Source of the DNA: Chromera velia
Lineage: Eukaryota; Sar; Chromeraceae
DNA length: 32,573 nt
Assembly: GCA_018398765.1 (NCBI GenBank)
Contig: JAHBMJ010001325.1
Location: forward strand, 1 to 32,573
Direction of reading: 5' to 3'
Shown here: positions 1 to 10,306 of the stretch, in pieces
Layout of the letters: each line of letters begins with the position of its first letter
How positions within the stretch are numbered: the first letter of the stretch is position 1
Made by a program: the position numbers and the translations under genes
The notes under the pieces: model-generated
What the model saw: the letters and a program-made list of their open reading frames with translations, nothing else
What the model was told of the DNA's origin: nothing
Database searches by the model: none

Positions 1-900
1 CCCAGGACCAGTTAACCGTAGAAAAGAGACCTGTCAATGACTTTGCAAAGCGCGTGGGGGCACATGCTCAGGGGAGGGGGGCACATAGTATTGTAAGGCG
101 AGGCACGGGGCCAGCCAACCCCGGGCTGAGCCAAACTGGCGCGCCCTACCGCCGTTGGGACCCATACGGCTCACAGCATACGTACGCAGGCTCATGGAGG
201 CGCCGCCATGGCAGTCTGTATTGGAAGAGAAATAATATGCAGACGGGAGTAATTAACGTACGACAAATAGAATTAAATAGAAAAGCATGCATTTGTCCTA
301 TCAGACGTTGACTGTAAGAAAGCAACCGCACTGTCAGTTCTTCCGTAAGTAGGATGAGTCAAGTCTCTGAACTAAGCTAGAACTAGCTTAGGAGGTGGGG
401 AACCAAGCTTCCCTACGGTTATCATGTGTAAAAGCATAAAACCTATTATAATGGAGATTTTAGGTAATCAATAGTCTCTTCCAACAGCTGAGATCTTATG
501 TTGTCTGTGCACAAACGTGTTAGTAGAAGCACACGGTCAATCTACCATAATCCAGTATAATCCAACAGGCTGCTGTCTGATTCAATTGGAATTTATCGAA
601 TACATGCTAATTAAACGACATACTAAAAACGCATATATGTAAAAGCTTTCGGAGACTGAAGCTTCGCATACATGCCGAGCTGAACATCAATAGCTCGAAA
701 TCAGTATACCAATTAATCGCAGTATTGCGCCGATCCTTGCAAGCCAATGGATAGACTTCAGGCATGATTAAAGAACACACGTAGTATCCCGCGCGTGACG
801 CCCTTCCGTATCCATACCGCTGTCTTTTGTCTATCGCTGACGGTTCTTAGGTGCACTTACAGAAGCAAACGACAACAAAAAGCTGTAACGTTGAAAATTA
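1..900. other. No gene recognised
   Basis: Both strands hold only short open frames without recognisable motifs, for example 54-311. I saw no RNA gene, repeat array or splice-bounded exon. It lies downstream of the minus-strand reverse transcriptase remnant that ends near 913, so it could be that element's 3' flank. A GIY-YIG domain would be expected here if the second RT copy had the order RT then nuclease; I looked and found none. Confidence 0.5.
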
Positions 901-912
901 GTCATATGTAGA

Positions 913-2612
913 TTATTTTAGAACAAAACAAAGAAAAGACAAACGCGCTTTCCAAAGAGAACGAAGACCATCATCACCAGTCTGACGGACTGCAGACATG
1001 AACAAATCAAGCAAAAACGAAACAGGCCATCTCAAAATATACAACTCCAAGAACAGAAAAGTAAGTTTGTCAATCAAGATAACCGCAGGTGCATTACAAA
1101 AAAGAAGGGTCCGGATAAGATGAGAGGATATTAGGCCCCTCTTAGCTGAACCAGAAGGAACACAGGAGAAAGCATGCATCAAATGCACTCTCCGAAGTGA
1201 AGGTAGGTTAGGAAAAGACGACCATCCTCCAGAAATAGGCAACAGAGAAAAGACAACCAAATCACAAAAGAAATTAAAAAGAATATCACGGTTAGGATTA
1301 ACAGCAGTAAAAAGCAAAATCGAAGGAGATTCAGGTAAAGAAAAAAGACGCAGACCAAGCACCGTGGATCCCTTCTGACGCTTCAAAACGCACGCAGGAC
1401 TGTAGAAGTCTGCCTCAAGTAACTTTTCAATTATGGGGTCATCCGGCACATTACTTATACCACAGTTAGACCTAAAAACAATCGTTCTATCGTCCATGTA
1501 TCTTCTTGTCATCCATTTCTCCCCCCCCCATGAAGGCCTCGATCTCATCAATGCAATAGAGTACTCTTTCCATGCAGCAAAAAATCGGGCCCCACCAGGA
1601 GAGCATGGACTCCCCTGAGGAAAACCTTCATGCTGTCTGACTATCTTCCCTCGAACTCGAATTATATTTAAAACGAAATTAAAATTAATTATACGAGCCA
1701 GCATATCAAGAAGGCAAGAAAGTGCATTCGCATAATTGCAGTGGGAGGATAAAAAAGTAACAAGTTTTAAGTAACATCTCCGAGAATACTACTTCTCACC
1801 CTCCCCCAGACCTGTCTCCCTGATATAAAAGACTTATGGGTAGGCAATACAACAAAACGATATCTAGGGGAAGAATGAATGAAATGAACAAAGTCATTCA
1901 AACAAGAAAGGAAATCAGCTCTGGGTAGAGAGGGAAAAAATGCTTTGATGTCATCCACCAGCAGACCAAGTCCACCCCGAGGCCAATGCAAATTAGAAAA
2001 AAGACAAGAGCCATGATCTGCAAGTCTCTTAAACCCTGAATTAAAGATCCCAATCTTATCTTAAAAAACAAAGACAGAGTCAAAGTCATAATGCGGCGAA
2101 AAGTAAGAAAGACAGCCATTCAAAGCCTTGCAAAGGAAAAAAAAAATCTCACGTCTGACGTGTCTTTTATAAAATACCAATGGCCTGTACTTCAACTAGG
2201 ACCAAGACTCAGGGAGCTCTCCTTTAACTCCTCAAGACTTACGTTTCACTCAAAGGATCCCAATCCCAAAGTGGTGTTTCTTCCTGTCAAATTTCTTAAA
2301 CTGATTCAAAAAAGATACCCATGCATCCTTTTCATTTAGAAAACCATTCTCCAGAAGGTCCAGAGAAGCAGAAAACTCACCCCCTCCAATTCTTTCATAA
2401 GAAAAATCAAAAAGAAAAGCTCTTGCCACTGCCTCAATGTATCTCCCTTTATACAAAAAAGCCAGATCTCCTGTGGCCTTGTCAATTGGCACAACCGCTG
2501 GAGCAGTTAATAACTTTTTTATTGCCACAGACTTCTTTGGAACGGCCGGCCCCTTCCTCATTTGCCTGAGCATACGAAAGTGTTGAAACCCACCGCTCCC
2601 GAAGGTCGGCAA
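913..2612 (-). pseudogene. Reverse transcriptase domain of a retroelement (degenerate)
   Basis: On the minus strand the pieces line up as a reverse transcriptase. The finger region at 2612-2250 contains VPIDKATGDLAFL, resembling the 'DK..g' motif before the catalytic core. Motif A (LLVDDIKAFFPSLP, DD at about 1955-1950) is followed by motif B (GFPQGSPCSP, from 1626) and motif C (RRYMDD, YMDD at 1500-1489). The catalytic aspartates are present. The pieces are in different frames: a TAA precedes the motif A stretch near 2060, and a frameshift is needed near 1770 between motifs A and B. I therefore call a decayed copy, although introns could explain some breaks. The 'DK' finger motif and the nearby GIY-YIG domain suggest a Penelope-like element; the PQG motif B is also LINE-like, so the class is open. 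Confidence 0.72.
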
Positions 2613-3176
2613 TCATTGCAGGACACAAGACTCCTTTTATTGACCTGCTTCTTGTATTCTCCCTCCCCCTCCCCCTTTCCATTGTCCCCCCTAGATCAAC
2701 CCCCTCCCAAGTGCCACCATCAGAAGTGAGAACAGAATGGAGGAAACTTTAAGACTCAATACCCTTCGAAACAACATTCCATGCACCAGTGTTAGGCTAT
2801 AATTTGGCCTTAGAAGAAAAGTAAGGGGGAAGAGAGAAGAAAGATCTAAGAGAGGAAGACACAGACAGCAGATAACATACATGACCATCAAGCAAAGGAA
2901 GATCAAATAATTCTGCAATTTCTATACAACGACAAGACGATCCACAAGAAGAACCTCCACCCCCCCCTCCTTCCCCACAAATCCCATATGTATTGTCCAA
3001 AGTTTGTTGAAAATCAGTCAGCTTTGTAGGGAGGAGGCAAAGCCTCACGTTTAACAACGGAGACAAGTTTTCTTTATCTCCTCAAACATGGCAAAATAAA
3101 AAGATTGGAAAAAAAACAAGTCAGCAAGGGGCACCCGAATCGTAATCAGCTTCCCTCTGAGCAAAGTCGCTGCTGA
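2613..3176 (-). other. Linker between GIY-YIG remnant and RT; nothing recognised
   Basis: Open stretches exist on the minus strand (3066-2797, with a Gly run, and 2682-2482), but no domain is recognisable. If the GIY-YIG region (4079-3177) and the RT (2612-913) belong to one element, this is the joining segment. If they are two elements, the boundary lies here. I found no terminal repeat or duplication that settles it. Confidence 0.35.
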
Positions 3177-4079
3177 TCAGCCATTCAACTCGCACATTCG
3201 TCTCACATTCAAGTTAAAAGTTGCCCTCCCTCTCCCAAGAATCCCGCCCCTGGGCACCATGCGTATACATGCACTCAAATCATTCTTCGTCGCATCAAAT
3301 AAACGAAGGGACGAATCGGGAAGGACCTTCTTGAACAATGTAGTCAGCAGTTGTGCACGAAAAAGAGAAATCACGTCCCCTTCCCCTCTCTTCATCCCCA
3401 CACCCTCTTCGCCAGTGACCCTGTAGAGGAAAAGAGAGCAAGATTGGAAAATGCCTTCTTTATCAACTCCTCCCACCAACTTCGACATGTGAACAGAAGA
3501 TTCAAGTCTCCTACTCAGACTTGACCCCCTGTTACTACACCTGCACGCAATTGAGCGAACATCCCTTTTATTAGGGTCCCTCAAATTACACATCGGATCA
3601 TTCTTAAACCTCCTCAACACACTAACTGTATTCTATGTAGGTTTGTATGCACGAATACATAAGTACTCCATCATGCACAAATTCATCTGACCACTCCCAA
3701 TCTTTGCAATAGGAAGGATAACAAAGAGGCCGTGTCTGGAAGCATCAGCAGACAAAACAGAATAGAAGCGATATACATACCCACGACCCGCCTTATTACA
3801 TTTCCTCCCGATGCAAGTCGTGACGCGACGCGGTTTTAATGTACTCGTGAGGTGCTGAAAGAAACGATCGAGCGCCCTACCAACAGTACTTCTAATATAA
3901 AAGCTTCTCTTCCATCGTGACCAAATCAAATATATTATTCCCTTGTCCCACCATGATGCATCCTCTCCCACCCCAGCATAAGCATCCTTGACCTCCCTCA
4001 GAAAGGAAGAATATTTCGTATCAGACAGACCCAACCTGGCCCAACCATATAGAAGCAGCCAGCGAATAGGAATATACAA
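3177..4079 (-). pseudogene. GIY-YIG endonuclease domain of a retroelement, with internal TAG
   Basis: The minus-strand frame from 4079 contains a GIY-YIG nuclease core. GIIYLI (from 3941) is followed 11 residues later by YIRST (Tyr at 3899) and RFFQHL, matching the family pattern G-x-Y-L-I ... Y-I-G-S-T ... R-F-x-x-H. About 65 residues further, MMEYLCIRAYKPT supplies the usual catalytic Glu and the K/R-P-x-(L)-N end. The expected Leu codon is a TAG at 3633-3635 and the next codon is Asn, so one nonsense change explains the stop. The same frame then stays open to 3177 over about 150 residues of unknown function. Upstream, a frameshift near 4075 separates it from the 4473-4080 frame. In such elements the nuclease nicks target DNA to prime reverse transcription. 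Confidence 0.68.
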
Positions 4080-4473
4080 GTCTCCTCAAATATTTCTGAC
4101 CAAACCCTCTCTTAAAGACAGTCCGAAGCTTGCAAGAAGGGTTCATCACATCCTCAGGGGACGCAGGCATAACATGGAGAGTGTATGAAGGTGGCTGTGT
4201 CGTCTGAATAACAAGAACCATCATTAACAGGCAATCGCATCTGTGAATCTCCGATACGCAAACAGGACAGGCTTGAACTGCGTGCACATGGAGGGATGCA
4301 ACAAACATCCGCACCCCAGCCAATCTGAGGGAAAGACGATCAAGGTCCGACTCCACTTTCTTTCTCACACTTTCCCTGCCAAAACCCCTTCCATTCCCTG
4401 TATCCTTCCCAATCACTCCAACCAGTTCCCTCACTTCTTCATGCAATTCATATGATTCAGACAAAGACAACAA
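4080..4473 (-). pseudogene. Connector region upstream of GIY-YIG (retroelement remnant)
   Basis: The frame 4473-4021 runs into the GIY-YIG region; its product near 4100 (QKYLRRLVY) continues naturally into the next frame (IPIRWLLLYGWARLG) if a frameshift sits near 4075. It contains a CPVC...HRCDC Cys/His cluster around 4260-4220. No domain is identified. It is listed because it is placed between the upstream YMDD motif and the nuclease core and is probably part of the same decayed polyprotein. Confidence 0.4.
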
Positions 4474-4545
4474 AGAAGAAGAATCAAAGTTAATTTGAAC
4501 GTTTAACTGACCACTGCTCCTCCCAACATACTCGCCAGTCCCTAG

Positions 4546-4905
4546 TCAATCAAGTCCCACCCAGTGACCTCCCATTCCCTTCCCCCCTTCTCCCTCCTTC
4601 TCCTGTTGTAGACAGAGGGCCTCAACCCTCTTCTTGTGTATGATGAAAGCATAAACGAGTTTCAGAAGGTCACAGCCCTCCAGATCCCCATCCATTGCAC
4701 TGTCCCTCAGCGCTGAGATCATCTCCTTCCTCATCTGGCCTCGCCGTGTTTCACTGCACATGACAGACACCATCAGTCTTGCATCATCCATATATTTTTG
4801 CCAGAGTTTCCCCCCCAAACCTCCATTCTTCGGTTGTCAATACACCGGAAGGTCGACCAGTGTCTCGTATGCGATCCTCCCACCTACCATGGGGGGAAAA
4901 TTTGC
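4546..4905 (-). pseudogene. Second reverse transcriptase fragment (motifs B and C)
   Basis: The minus-strand frame around 4818 contains W-Q-K-Y-M-D-D-A-R-L-M-V, with YMDD at 4794-4783: an RT motif C. Upstream in the same frame, after a TGA near 4842, is PMVGGRIAYETLVDLPVY, which resembles an RT motif B of the PMGG type. It therefore differs from the PQGSPCSP motif B of the copy at 913-2612, so it comes from another element or subfamily. The spacing Gly-Gly-x-x-Trp-x(2-3)-YMDD is shared by both copies. Only this part of the RT is recognisable; the finger region and motif A were not found upstream of 4905. Confidence 0.55.
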
Positions 4906-5751
4906 ATTTCATTCATTGTGGGCCTGTCCCTCCCAGTAGACGATGGTCTAAAGGGCGTCATAGCTCTCTTTCGCATCTGATATGTACTTACATAGCCTAC
5001 CATGTATGAAACCTAAGTTTAAAATATTATGATCATAATTTTATGTATTTTGACCGTACAAAATTCAAGGGCAGAAGCTTATATATCTCAAACAAAGCGT
5101 TTCTGATTCCGACATCTGACCTATATATATATTCACACTGTCCCATGCACAACTGAAGCTGAAGGTGGGCCAAGGACGCTGCCAATCTGAGTAGGAGCAG
5201 CAGACATCAACAATAGACTGTACATAGTAACCCATACAACCCGTTTCAAACCAAATCACACATATATACGAAGTGCAAAGGTAGTGAACTGACCGTCGTA
5301 TATCCCTTTTGTATTCGCGGCTGGTCCGTCTACGTGCGCTATGAACGTCCCAGCAAGTACAGTATCATCAACTTCCACCGCCATCCTTTTATCACATTAT
5401 GGTGAGGCCCATGTCTTTGACCACGAGAGCGGAAGGGCCTCATCGAGTGGAAGTTGGATAATCCGGCTGCCTGCGATATAGTATGCATGATTAGAATACG
5501 TGTGTACATGCATGTGCATAATATGTACATGTAACAATTCACCCGTCTCCAAGCTGTACTTCACCTCCTCTTCAAATGAAGGGTAACTTGGTGCAAGCTT
5601 TTATGCATACCCCATATACAGAATCCCATCTCTTATATGTCTTCTGAAGGGACATAGAGGCATGCTTGAAGCTGCGGGACTGCATGGAGAAGCCGCAACT
5701 TATGAGGTCTTAGGAAAAGAATCTAAAAAAAATGTAAGTGTGTGTGTGTAA

Positions 5752-5788
<37 letters not shown>

Positions 5789-6160
5789 TGTATGTGTGTG
5801 TGTGTGTATGTGTGAAAATGCTATTTTTCAGTCTTGCTTTGTATGTTTGAGGCAGAGTTTGCATGGGTGAGTGTGGACGTATTTGTGCAGGTGCGGTTGA
5901 TCAAGTTGTCAATGAATTGAGGGATCACAAACAGAAATTGACGTTCACACATTCATTGTCGAGACTTTATGCATAGGAGGACCAAAGAGTCCGATCTTGA
6001 AACGACAGCTTGATGACCTCAAACATCCATCATTGCTTCCCCCCTTTGGAGCTCAAATAGAAACAGGCTGAAAGAGAGTTTGAGCAGGAATTCGGCTTGA
6101 AGTTTCAGAATGTGAAGAGAATTCGAATGAATCAGTTACTTCACGAGGGGTTTCATCACT
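4906..6160. other. Gene-free stretch (contains a TG microsatellite)
   Basis: Only short ORFs with no motif occur on either strand. The one clear structure is the (TG)n tract described separately. No RNA gene or transposon end was recognised. Confidence 0.5.
5736..5816. repeat. (TG)n microsatellite
   Basis: About 80 bp of alternating TG with rare TA interruptions (TGTGTGTA units). Alternating purine-pyrimidine DNA of this kind is prone to length change. No gene overlaps it. Confidence 0.95.
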
Positions 6161-6344
6161 TTCTCATGCTGTGCTCTCTGTATGTGTCTCTTTCTGCATC
6201 CAGTATTCGTTCTTTTCCCCGGGCCCACTTTCTGCCTGGCTGGCTGCCTGCCTTTTTTCCTTTCCCGCCGTTTCCCTTGTTTCCTTCTGTCTTTTAGTCT
6301 GTCTTCCTTTCCTTCTTTCTTTAATTGTTTCTTGGTTGCTTGCT

Positions 6345-6372
6345 CTTTTTATCTGTCTGTCTGTCTGTGTGC

Positions 6373-6419
<47 letters not shown>

Positions 6420-6440
6420 CCTCTCTCTCGCTCTCTCCCC
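6345..6440. repeat. (CTGT)n and (CT)n compound microsatellite
   Basis: A CTGT tetranucleotide run passes into a pure CT run and then interrupted CT-rich sequence. It lies at the end of a pyrimidine-rich tract (about 6200-6450) that is open in several frames on both strands only because the repeat lacks stops. The apparent ORFs (Arg/Glu-rich on minus, Leu/Ser-rich on plus) are therefore not genes. Confidence 0.93.
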
Positions 6441-6469
6441 CTGCATGCCTCCTTCATTTTTTTGGTTTA

Positions 6470-7450
6470 TTATTAATCTTTACAACTATACATAATAAAA
6501 ACTAGATCGAATGAAAGATTGTTTAAAAGATTGTTAGATTAGCCTGAAGAAATTCTAGTAAATTTTTAAGTCCGTTCGTATTTCTTTAGTTTGTATCTAA
6601 TAGAATCTATTAAACTATTTGTATATATACGTTTAAAGGTTTTTCATATAAGTTGAATGATAGTTTGAGTCTGTAATAATGTACGCGATCGATTAGATTG
6701 CATGGTATAACATCCATATTATTATGATTTTATAACAATTAATTAAGACGAGTAACAAGATTGATCAAATGGGATCTAGAACGGGATTCATACCATAGTT
6801 TACTTTGAACATACATAATTCTACTGTAATTTCTATATATATTACATTGATCATATGTACAAAACTGAACCTATAAATGTCTAAAACTAAATCAATTATC
6901 AATACTGTCAGATATTGTGTTGAAAAGTTGAAGGGTGCCAGCTAGGCGCCGGCTAGAAAAAAAAAAAAAAAAAGATCCCCCAAAACTCTTTACTTTTTTT
7001 TTTTCTTTTTCAGTCAAACAACTGTTGTTCAAGTGTTGCACAAGTGTTGTTCATGTGTTGTACAACTGTTGTTAAATGTTGTTTAGGGTAAAAAAGAAAA
7101 AAAGAAAAAAAAAAATCTCCCCAAATCGTCTACTTTTTTTTTTTTCTCTAGCCGGCGCCTAGAGTGCCAGGTCCCTTAAACCAGTATTCTTTATTTATTA
7201 TTAAATTTGCATATGCATAGATTGATACATATATTGCTATAGTTTTCCAGAGTTAAGGGAGTTTTTAGGATCGAAAGTTTGACATTATGTATCTAGTAGT
7301 ATACTAGGTAGTATATTCGTAATTTCTAATTAAATTTCATTTTGCATTAGCTAATTAAGACTCATATTATCAAGCGTAACCGTTTTTTAAGTTGTAATTA
7401 ACTCTTACAACACTTGTTAATGGACCCCTGAATAACTATACTACTACTAA
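6470..7450. other. AT-rich island, no gene
   Basis: Base composition changes sharply to about three quarters A+T relative to both flanks. No ORF, RNA gene or terminal repeat for the island as a whole was found. It contains the 221-bp foldback element at 6942-7162. Similar AT-rich islands occur at about 13.74-14.07 kb (inside the Gag region of the DIRS-like element) and 31.62-31.97 kb. Confidence 0.6.
6935..7170. mobile_element. Foldback/MITE-like element A with near-8-bp target duplication
   Basis: The element spans 6942-7162 (221 bp). The left end CTAGGCGCCGGCTAG (6942-6956) is the exact inverse complement of the right end (7148-7162). Just inside each end sits a module of the form A-tract, about 20 bp, T-tract (6957-7005 and about 7091-7145). 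The two modules are direct repeats of each other (GATCCCCCAAAACTCTTTAC versus ATCTCCCCAAATCGTCTAC). The centre (7021-7075) is five tandem 11-bp units like AGTGTTGTTCA. Flanks GGTGCCAG (6934-6941) and AGTGCCAG (7163-7170) form an 8-bp duplication with one mismatch. It has no coding capacity. The 8-bp duplication suits hAT-type transposases, but the ends do not match a family I can name. Confidence 0.82.
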
Positions 7451-8208
7451 GTTTATATAGAAGTAGCTGCATCGTCAGCCTGTAAGACAGTCATATCCAG
7501 AGACATTGCAGACAATTTCTCTGCAAAACCATGCAAAACACAGAACTGAAAAGAATGCTAGGCATTGCTAGCAACTGAAGTGAATCGCCGACTCCTAGGC
7601 CAATTCCTCGTGACTTGCATACAAACATACCACTTCACTGGGAATTAACCGGCCTCTGTGACTGCACGTCATAAGCAAAGTCTGATCATTGAACGAGAAA
7701 CAAAAGAGTCGTCTGAATCGACACAAACCAGCTCTACCCGTGTTCTATATGCAACGAAGAAACAGATTCCCATACATACCGCATGTAGTTACACAGGCTG
7801 GTACACACTGATCATAGTCTCGTCAAGCGATCGAATGCAGAAACAAACAAATCATCATTGTCACATGCAGACTCATGCAGAACTGCCGACCCCGACCCCC
7901 TTCCGGATCGATCTGACTAGCTCTCGCACAGCTTCCATATGCATGCACATCACTCAGATAGCACGATCTGACGACTTCTCCCCTTTTCTGCTCTTGTCCA
8001 AAGTGCCCGTAAGTATCCCTTGATGCGGACACCCCCGGAGTGCCACAGTGACTGCTCTGTCACCCTCACCTCTCATATATCATGCATCGCAATGTACAAA
8101 CACATACATATTACAGAGACTTCGCTTAAGCCGTAGTAAGGCACTCACAAAGAACTCCAACAGCACCACTGCACACAAAGACATCCAACCTTCAATGACC
8201 AGTCCCAC
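7451..8208. other. Intergenic stretch, no gene recognised
   Basis: This lies downstream of the minus-strand J-domain gene and probably includes its 3' UTR. The plus-strand ORF at 7658-8023 and the minus ORF at 8032-7823 overlap each other, have no motifs, and show nothing to choose between them. Confidence 0.45.
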
Positions 8209-9423
8209 TCAACCAGATCTCATCACTTCATGCACAAGCACCCCCCCTCCCGCCGAGCCCATCTGCAGTTGTTTCGTCGCCTCCACTCCCGCCAGCTGCT
8301 CGGGCCAGCAGAGTCTCCAGTCAATCAACGGACACGTTTCTCTGAGAATTCGGGCTGCCACCTTGTCAGACACCCGCCACTGTCTGATCATCCAAAACAA
8401 AACCAACGAGGCCGACCGAGACCTTCCGAACAAGGACAACATCACCTGCCCCGCTTGCTCAATTGCCTGCTGAATGAAAGGAACCGTCTCCTCCCAGCAC
8501 TGTCTCATGTCTTGCCCCTCTTCGTCTTTCACGTTGCACACCCAGTAGCTCACTGAGGGTAGTCTCTCTCTCTGCTGCCCGTCCACCACCATGTGTGTGA
8601 TACCAAATCTCGAAAGCGACTCTTCAGTGTGCCGCACAGCCCGGCTACCCAACCACAGCCCCGGAGCTATCCAGTGTGGTATAGAGCTCAAACTATCCCC
8701 AACCGTTGCTGCGCACATGGCTGGGAAAAGCGCGTGGAACTTCGCAAAGTCCACACACCATACCGCCTTACAGGTGTTCAGGAGCCTGCTCATAAAACTG
8801 TCCAGCCCCTCCCTCGACTTCAACCCCCAAAGCAAACGTACGAATCCCTCGACATGAGACGCACACTCCGCGTCTATCACCAGAACGACGGGCGAGGTGC
8901 GTTCAGGAGGACCCAGACGATCGCAGTGCTCGTCTATCAGCTTCAGCAGAGTGGTCTCTGGATCGGCAGACAGCCCTGATGAGGCTGGGACATTGAATGA
9001 AGTGCGGATGTGAGATTCTTCAAACAGTTCTGGGGCCCGGAGGTCCACCACCAGGAAGTATTCGAGGAGAGGCAGGTTGAATACGCGCTCAGGGCCCACG
9101 CACTCCACGTCCAGTCCGTCTACCCAGGGTTCTTCTTGTTCTCCCTCAGACGCGTCTTCACCAAAGAAACGGGCAAAGACCTCAGCAGCTGTAGCCGTGG
9201 ACCCCCCAGAGAAGTGACCACCTCCATCGTATGAGGCTCGACGGTCGGGATCTGATAGGACTTCGTATGCTTCGCTGAGTTCTTTGAAGTTGCGCTCGGC
9301 CTCTGCCTTCATGTGCGGAGGGTTCCTGTCAGGATGGTGCTCCAAGGAACGCCGACGGTAGGCTCTGCGGATCTGGAGAGCGTTGGCGTCCAATGGAACG
9401 CCGAGTGTAGCCCGATGGGTCAC
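8209..9423 (-). CDS. J-domain / rhodanese-like / dual-specificity pseudophosphatase fusion protein
   Basis: The open frame encodes 404 residues. Residues 1-67 are a J-domain with the HPD motif (H30-P31-D32) that stimulates Hsp70 ATPase, plus YEVLSDPDRRASYD. Residues about 115-240 resemble a rhodanese/CH2 fold (VVDLRAPELFEESHI ... VWCVDFAKFHALFP) without an active Cys. Residues about 248-375 are a dual-specificity phosphatase domain (APGLWLGS...). Its signature is LSLFGRSRS in place of HCxxGxSRS: Cys is Ser330 and His is Leu329, so it should be a pseudophosphatase. A candidate general-acid Asp (D300) remains. Rhodanese plus dead phosphatase is the layout of MK-STYX/STYXL1; the J-domain in front is unusual. 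The start is unclear. The frame opens at GTG with TGA just before it, while an ATG at 9427-9425 encodes MSDPSGY one frame off, so a 1-bp shift, a sequencing error or a spliced first exon is likely. Confidence 0.88.
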   Translation of the reverse strand: MTHRATLGVPLDANALQIRRAYRRRSLEHHPDRNPPHMKAEAERNFKELSEAYEVLSDPDRRASYDGGGHFSGGSTATAAEVFARFFGEDASEGEQEEPWVDGLDVECVGPERVFNLPLLEYFLVVDLRAPELFEESHIRTSFNVPASSGLSADPETTLLKLIDEHCDRLGPPERTSPVVLVIDAECASHVEGFVRLLWGLKSREGLDSFMSRLLNTCKAVWCVDFAKFHALFPAMCAATVGDSLSSIPHWIAPGLWLGSRAVRHTEESLSRFGITHMVVDGQQRERLPSVSYWVCNVKDEEGQDMRQCWEETVPFIQQAIEQAGQVMLSLFGRSRSASLVLFWMIRQWRVSDKVAARILRETCPLIDWRLCWPEQLAGVEATKQLQMGSAGGGVLVHEVMRSG

Positions 9424-10174
9424 TCATGATGATATTCCCAGGAAAGGGTTTGTGGTGTTCTCAGATCAATGGTACTGTCACTCGTGGAAGATTTTTTTCT
9501 CCTGAGTCTCTCAATGAATTATACACTGCATGATCTATAAACAGGCTCGTGTTGGTCTAGCTGTTGAATCTTTTGAATTTTCTGCGCGTCTCCAAAAACC
9601 GGCTCTCGCGCTTTGATATGCGGGGAGGGCTTGCCTTCTAGTAAGGCACAGGCGAGTTATAGGCGCGACGCGCCGACGGCTGGGCAATTAAGCCTTGGGC
9701 GCGCGGCCTGGGCCGCCGCGCGAGCTAGCAGGCGGCGTTGCCACGCACAGGTTCCGCGATGTTCCGCGGCGTCTGGGCCCGATCATCACGGGCCAGAGGG
9801 TGCGCGCAACCTTGCACGATAATTCTCATGTCATCCGCGGAACTCACTCTGCCTAAGCACGATTTCAATTTTCTGAGAGGCCCCAGCTAAATGTTGCAGC
9901 GTCCTCAGAGGGCAAAACGCTCCCCGGCACGCCTTACGGCCACCCTGGCCGCGCAGGCATGCCGGGTGTGTCTCGCGTTATACTAAATTTTCAGAACCGC
10001 ACGCTGAGACCGGTTCAGCCCGAAAATTCGTTTTCTCCCAAGTCTCTCCTCACTTCTCGAATCGGGCTCGCTCTTTCTCTTCTCCTACTCTCTCATTCGT
10101 TTTGAGTTCGAACCGGTGTGGTTGTGTTCCTTTCCCCTCGGTTCTTTCTTTGTCAGCTTGCTCTGTCGCCTGTC
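9424..10174. other. Upstream region of the J-domain gene and GC-rich segment
   Basis: About 9600-9980 is GC-rich (GCGCG and GGCC clusters), in contrast to its neighbours. It may hold the promoter of the minus-strand gene and/or the 5' end of the DIRS-like element; I could not find the element's terminal repeat. A GTTCGAACC at about 10105 looks like a tRNA B box but cannot form a T-arm. Confidence 0.4.
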
Positions 10175-10207
10175 GTGCGTCCCTAGTGCGTCCCTAGTAC
10201 GTCCCTC
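10175..10207 (+). repeat. Three tandem 11-bp units
   Basis: GTGCGTCCCTA is present twice in succession, followed by a third unit GTACGTCCCTC with two changes. It lies about 100 bp upstream of the candidate first exon at 10307, so it could be a promoter element, but nothing shows that. Confidence 0.85.
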
Positions 10208-10306
10208 TGGCGTCTTCGCCGTTGTTCCTCAGCTTCCGTGCAGCGCCTTCGCGCGTTTCCTGCGGCCTCCCTTTGGCTTCGGTTCTCCCCCTCCCCCAGT
10301 TTGAGG

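Noticed and set aside
6164-6505. Overlapping ORFs on both strands, Leu/Ser-rich or Arg/Glu-rich
   Set aside because: They are translations of CTGT/CT microsatellite and pyrimidine-rich sequence; openness comes from the repeat.
8048-9234. Plus-strand ORFs over the J-domain gene
   Set aside because: They are antisense shadows of a minus-strand frame that has clear J-domain and phosphatase motifs.
10105-10114. GTTCGAACC resembling a tRNA B box
   Set aside because: Flanks cannot pair to a T-stem and no acceptor stem or anticodon arm could be built.
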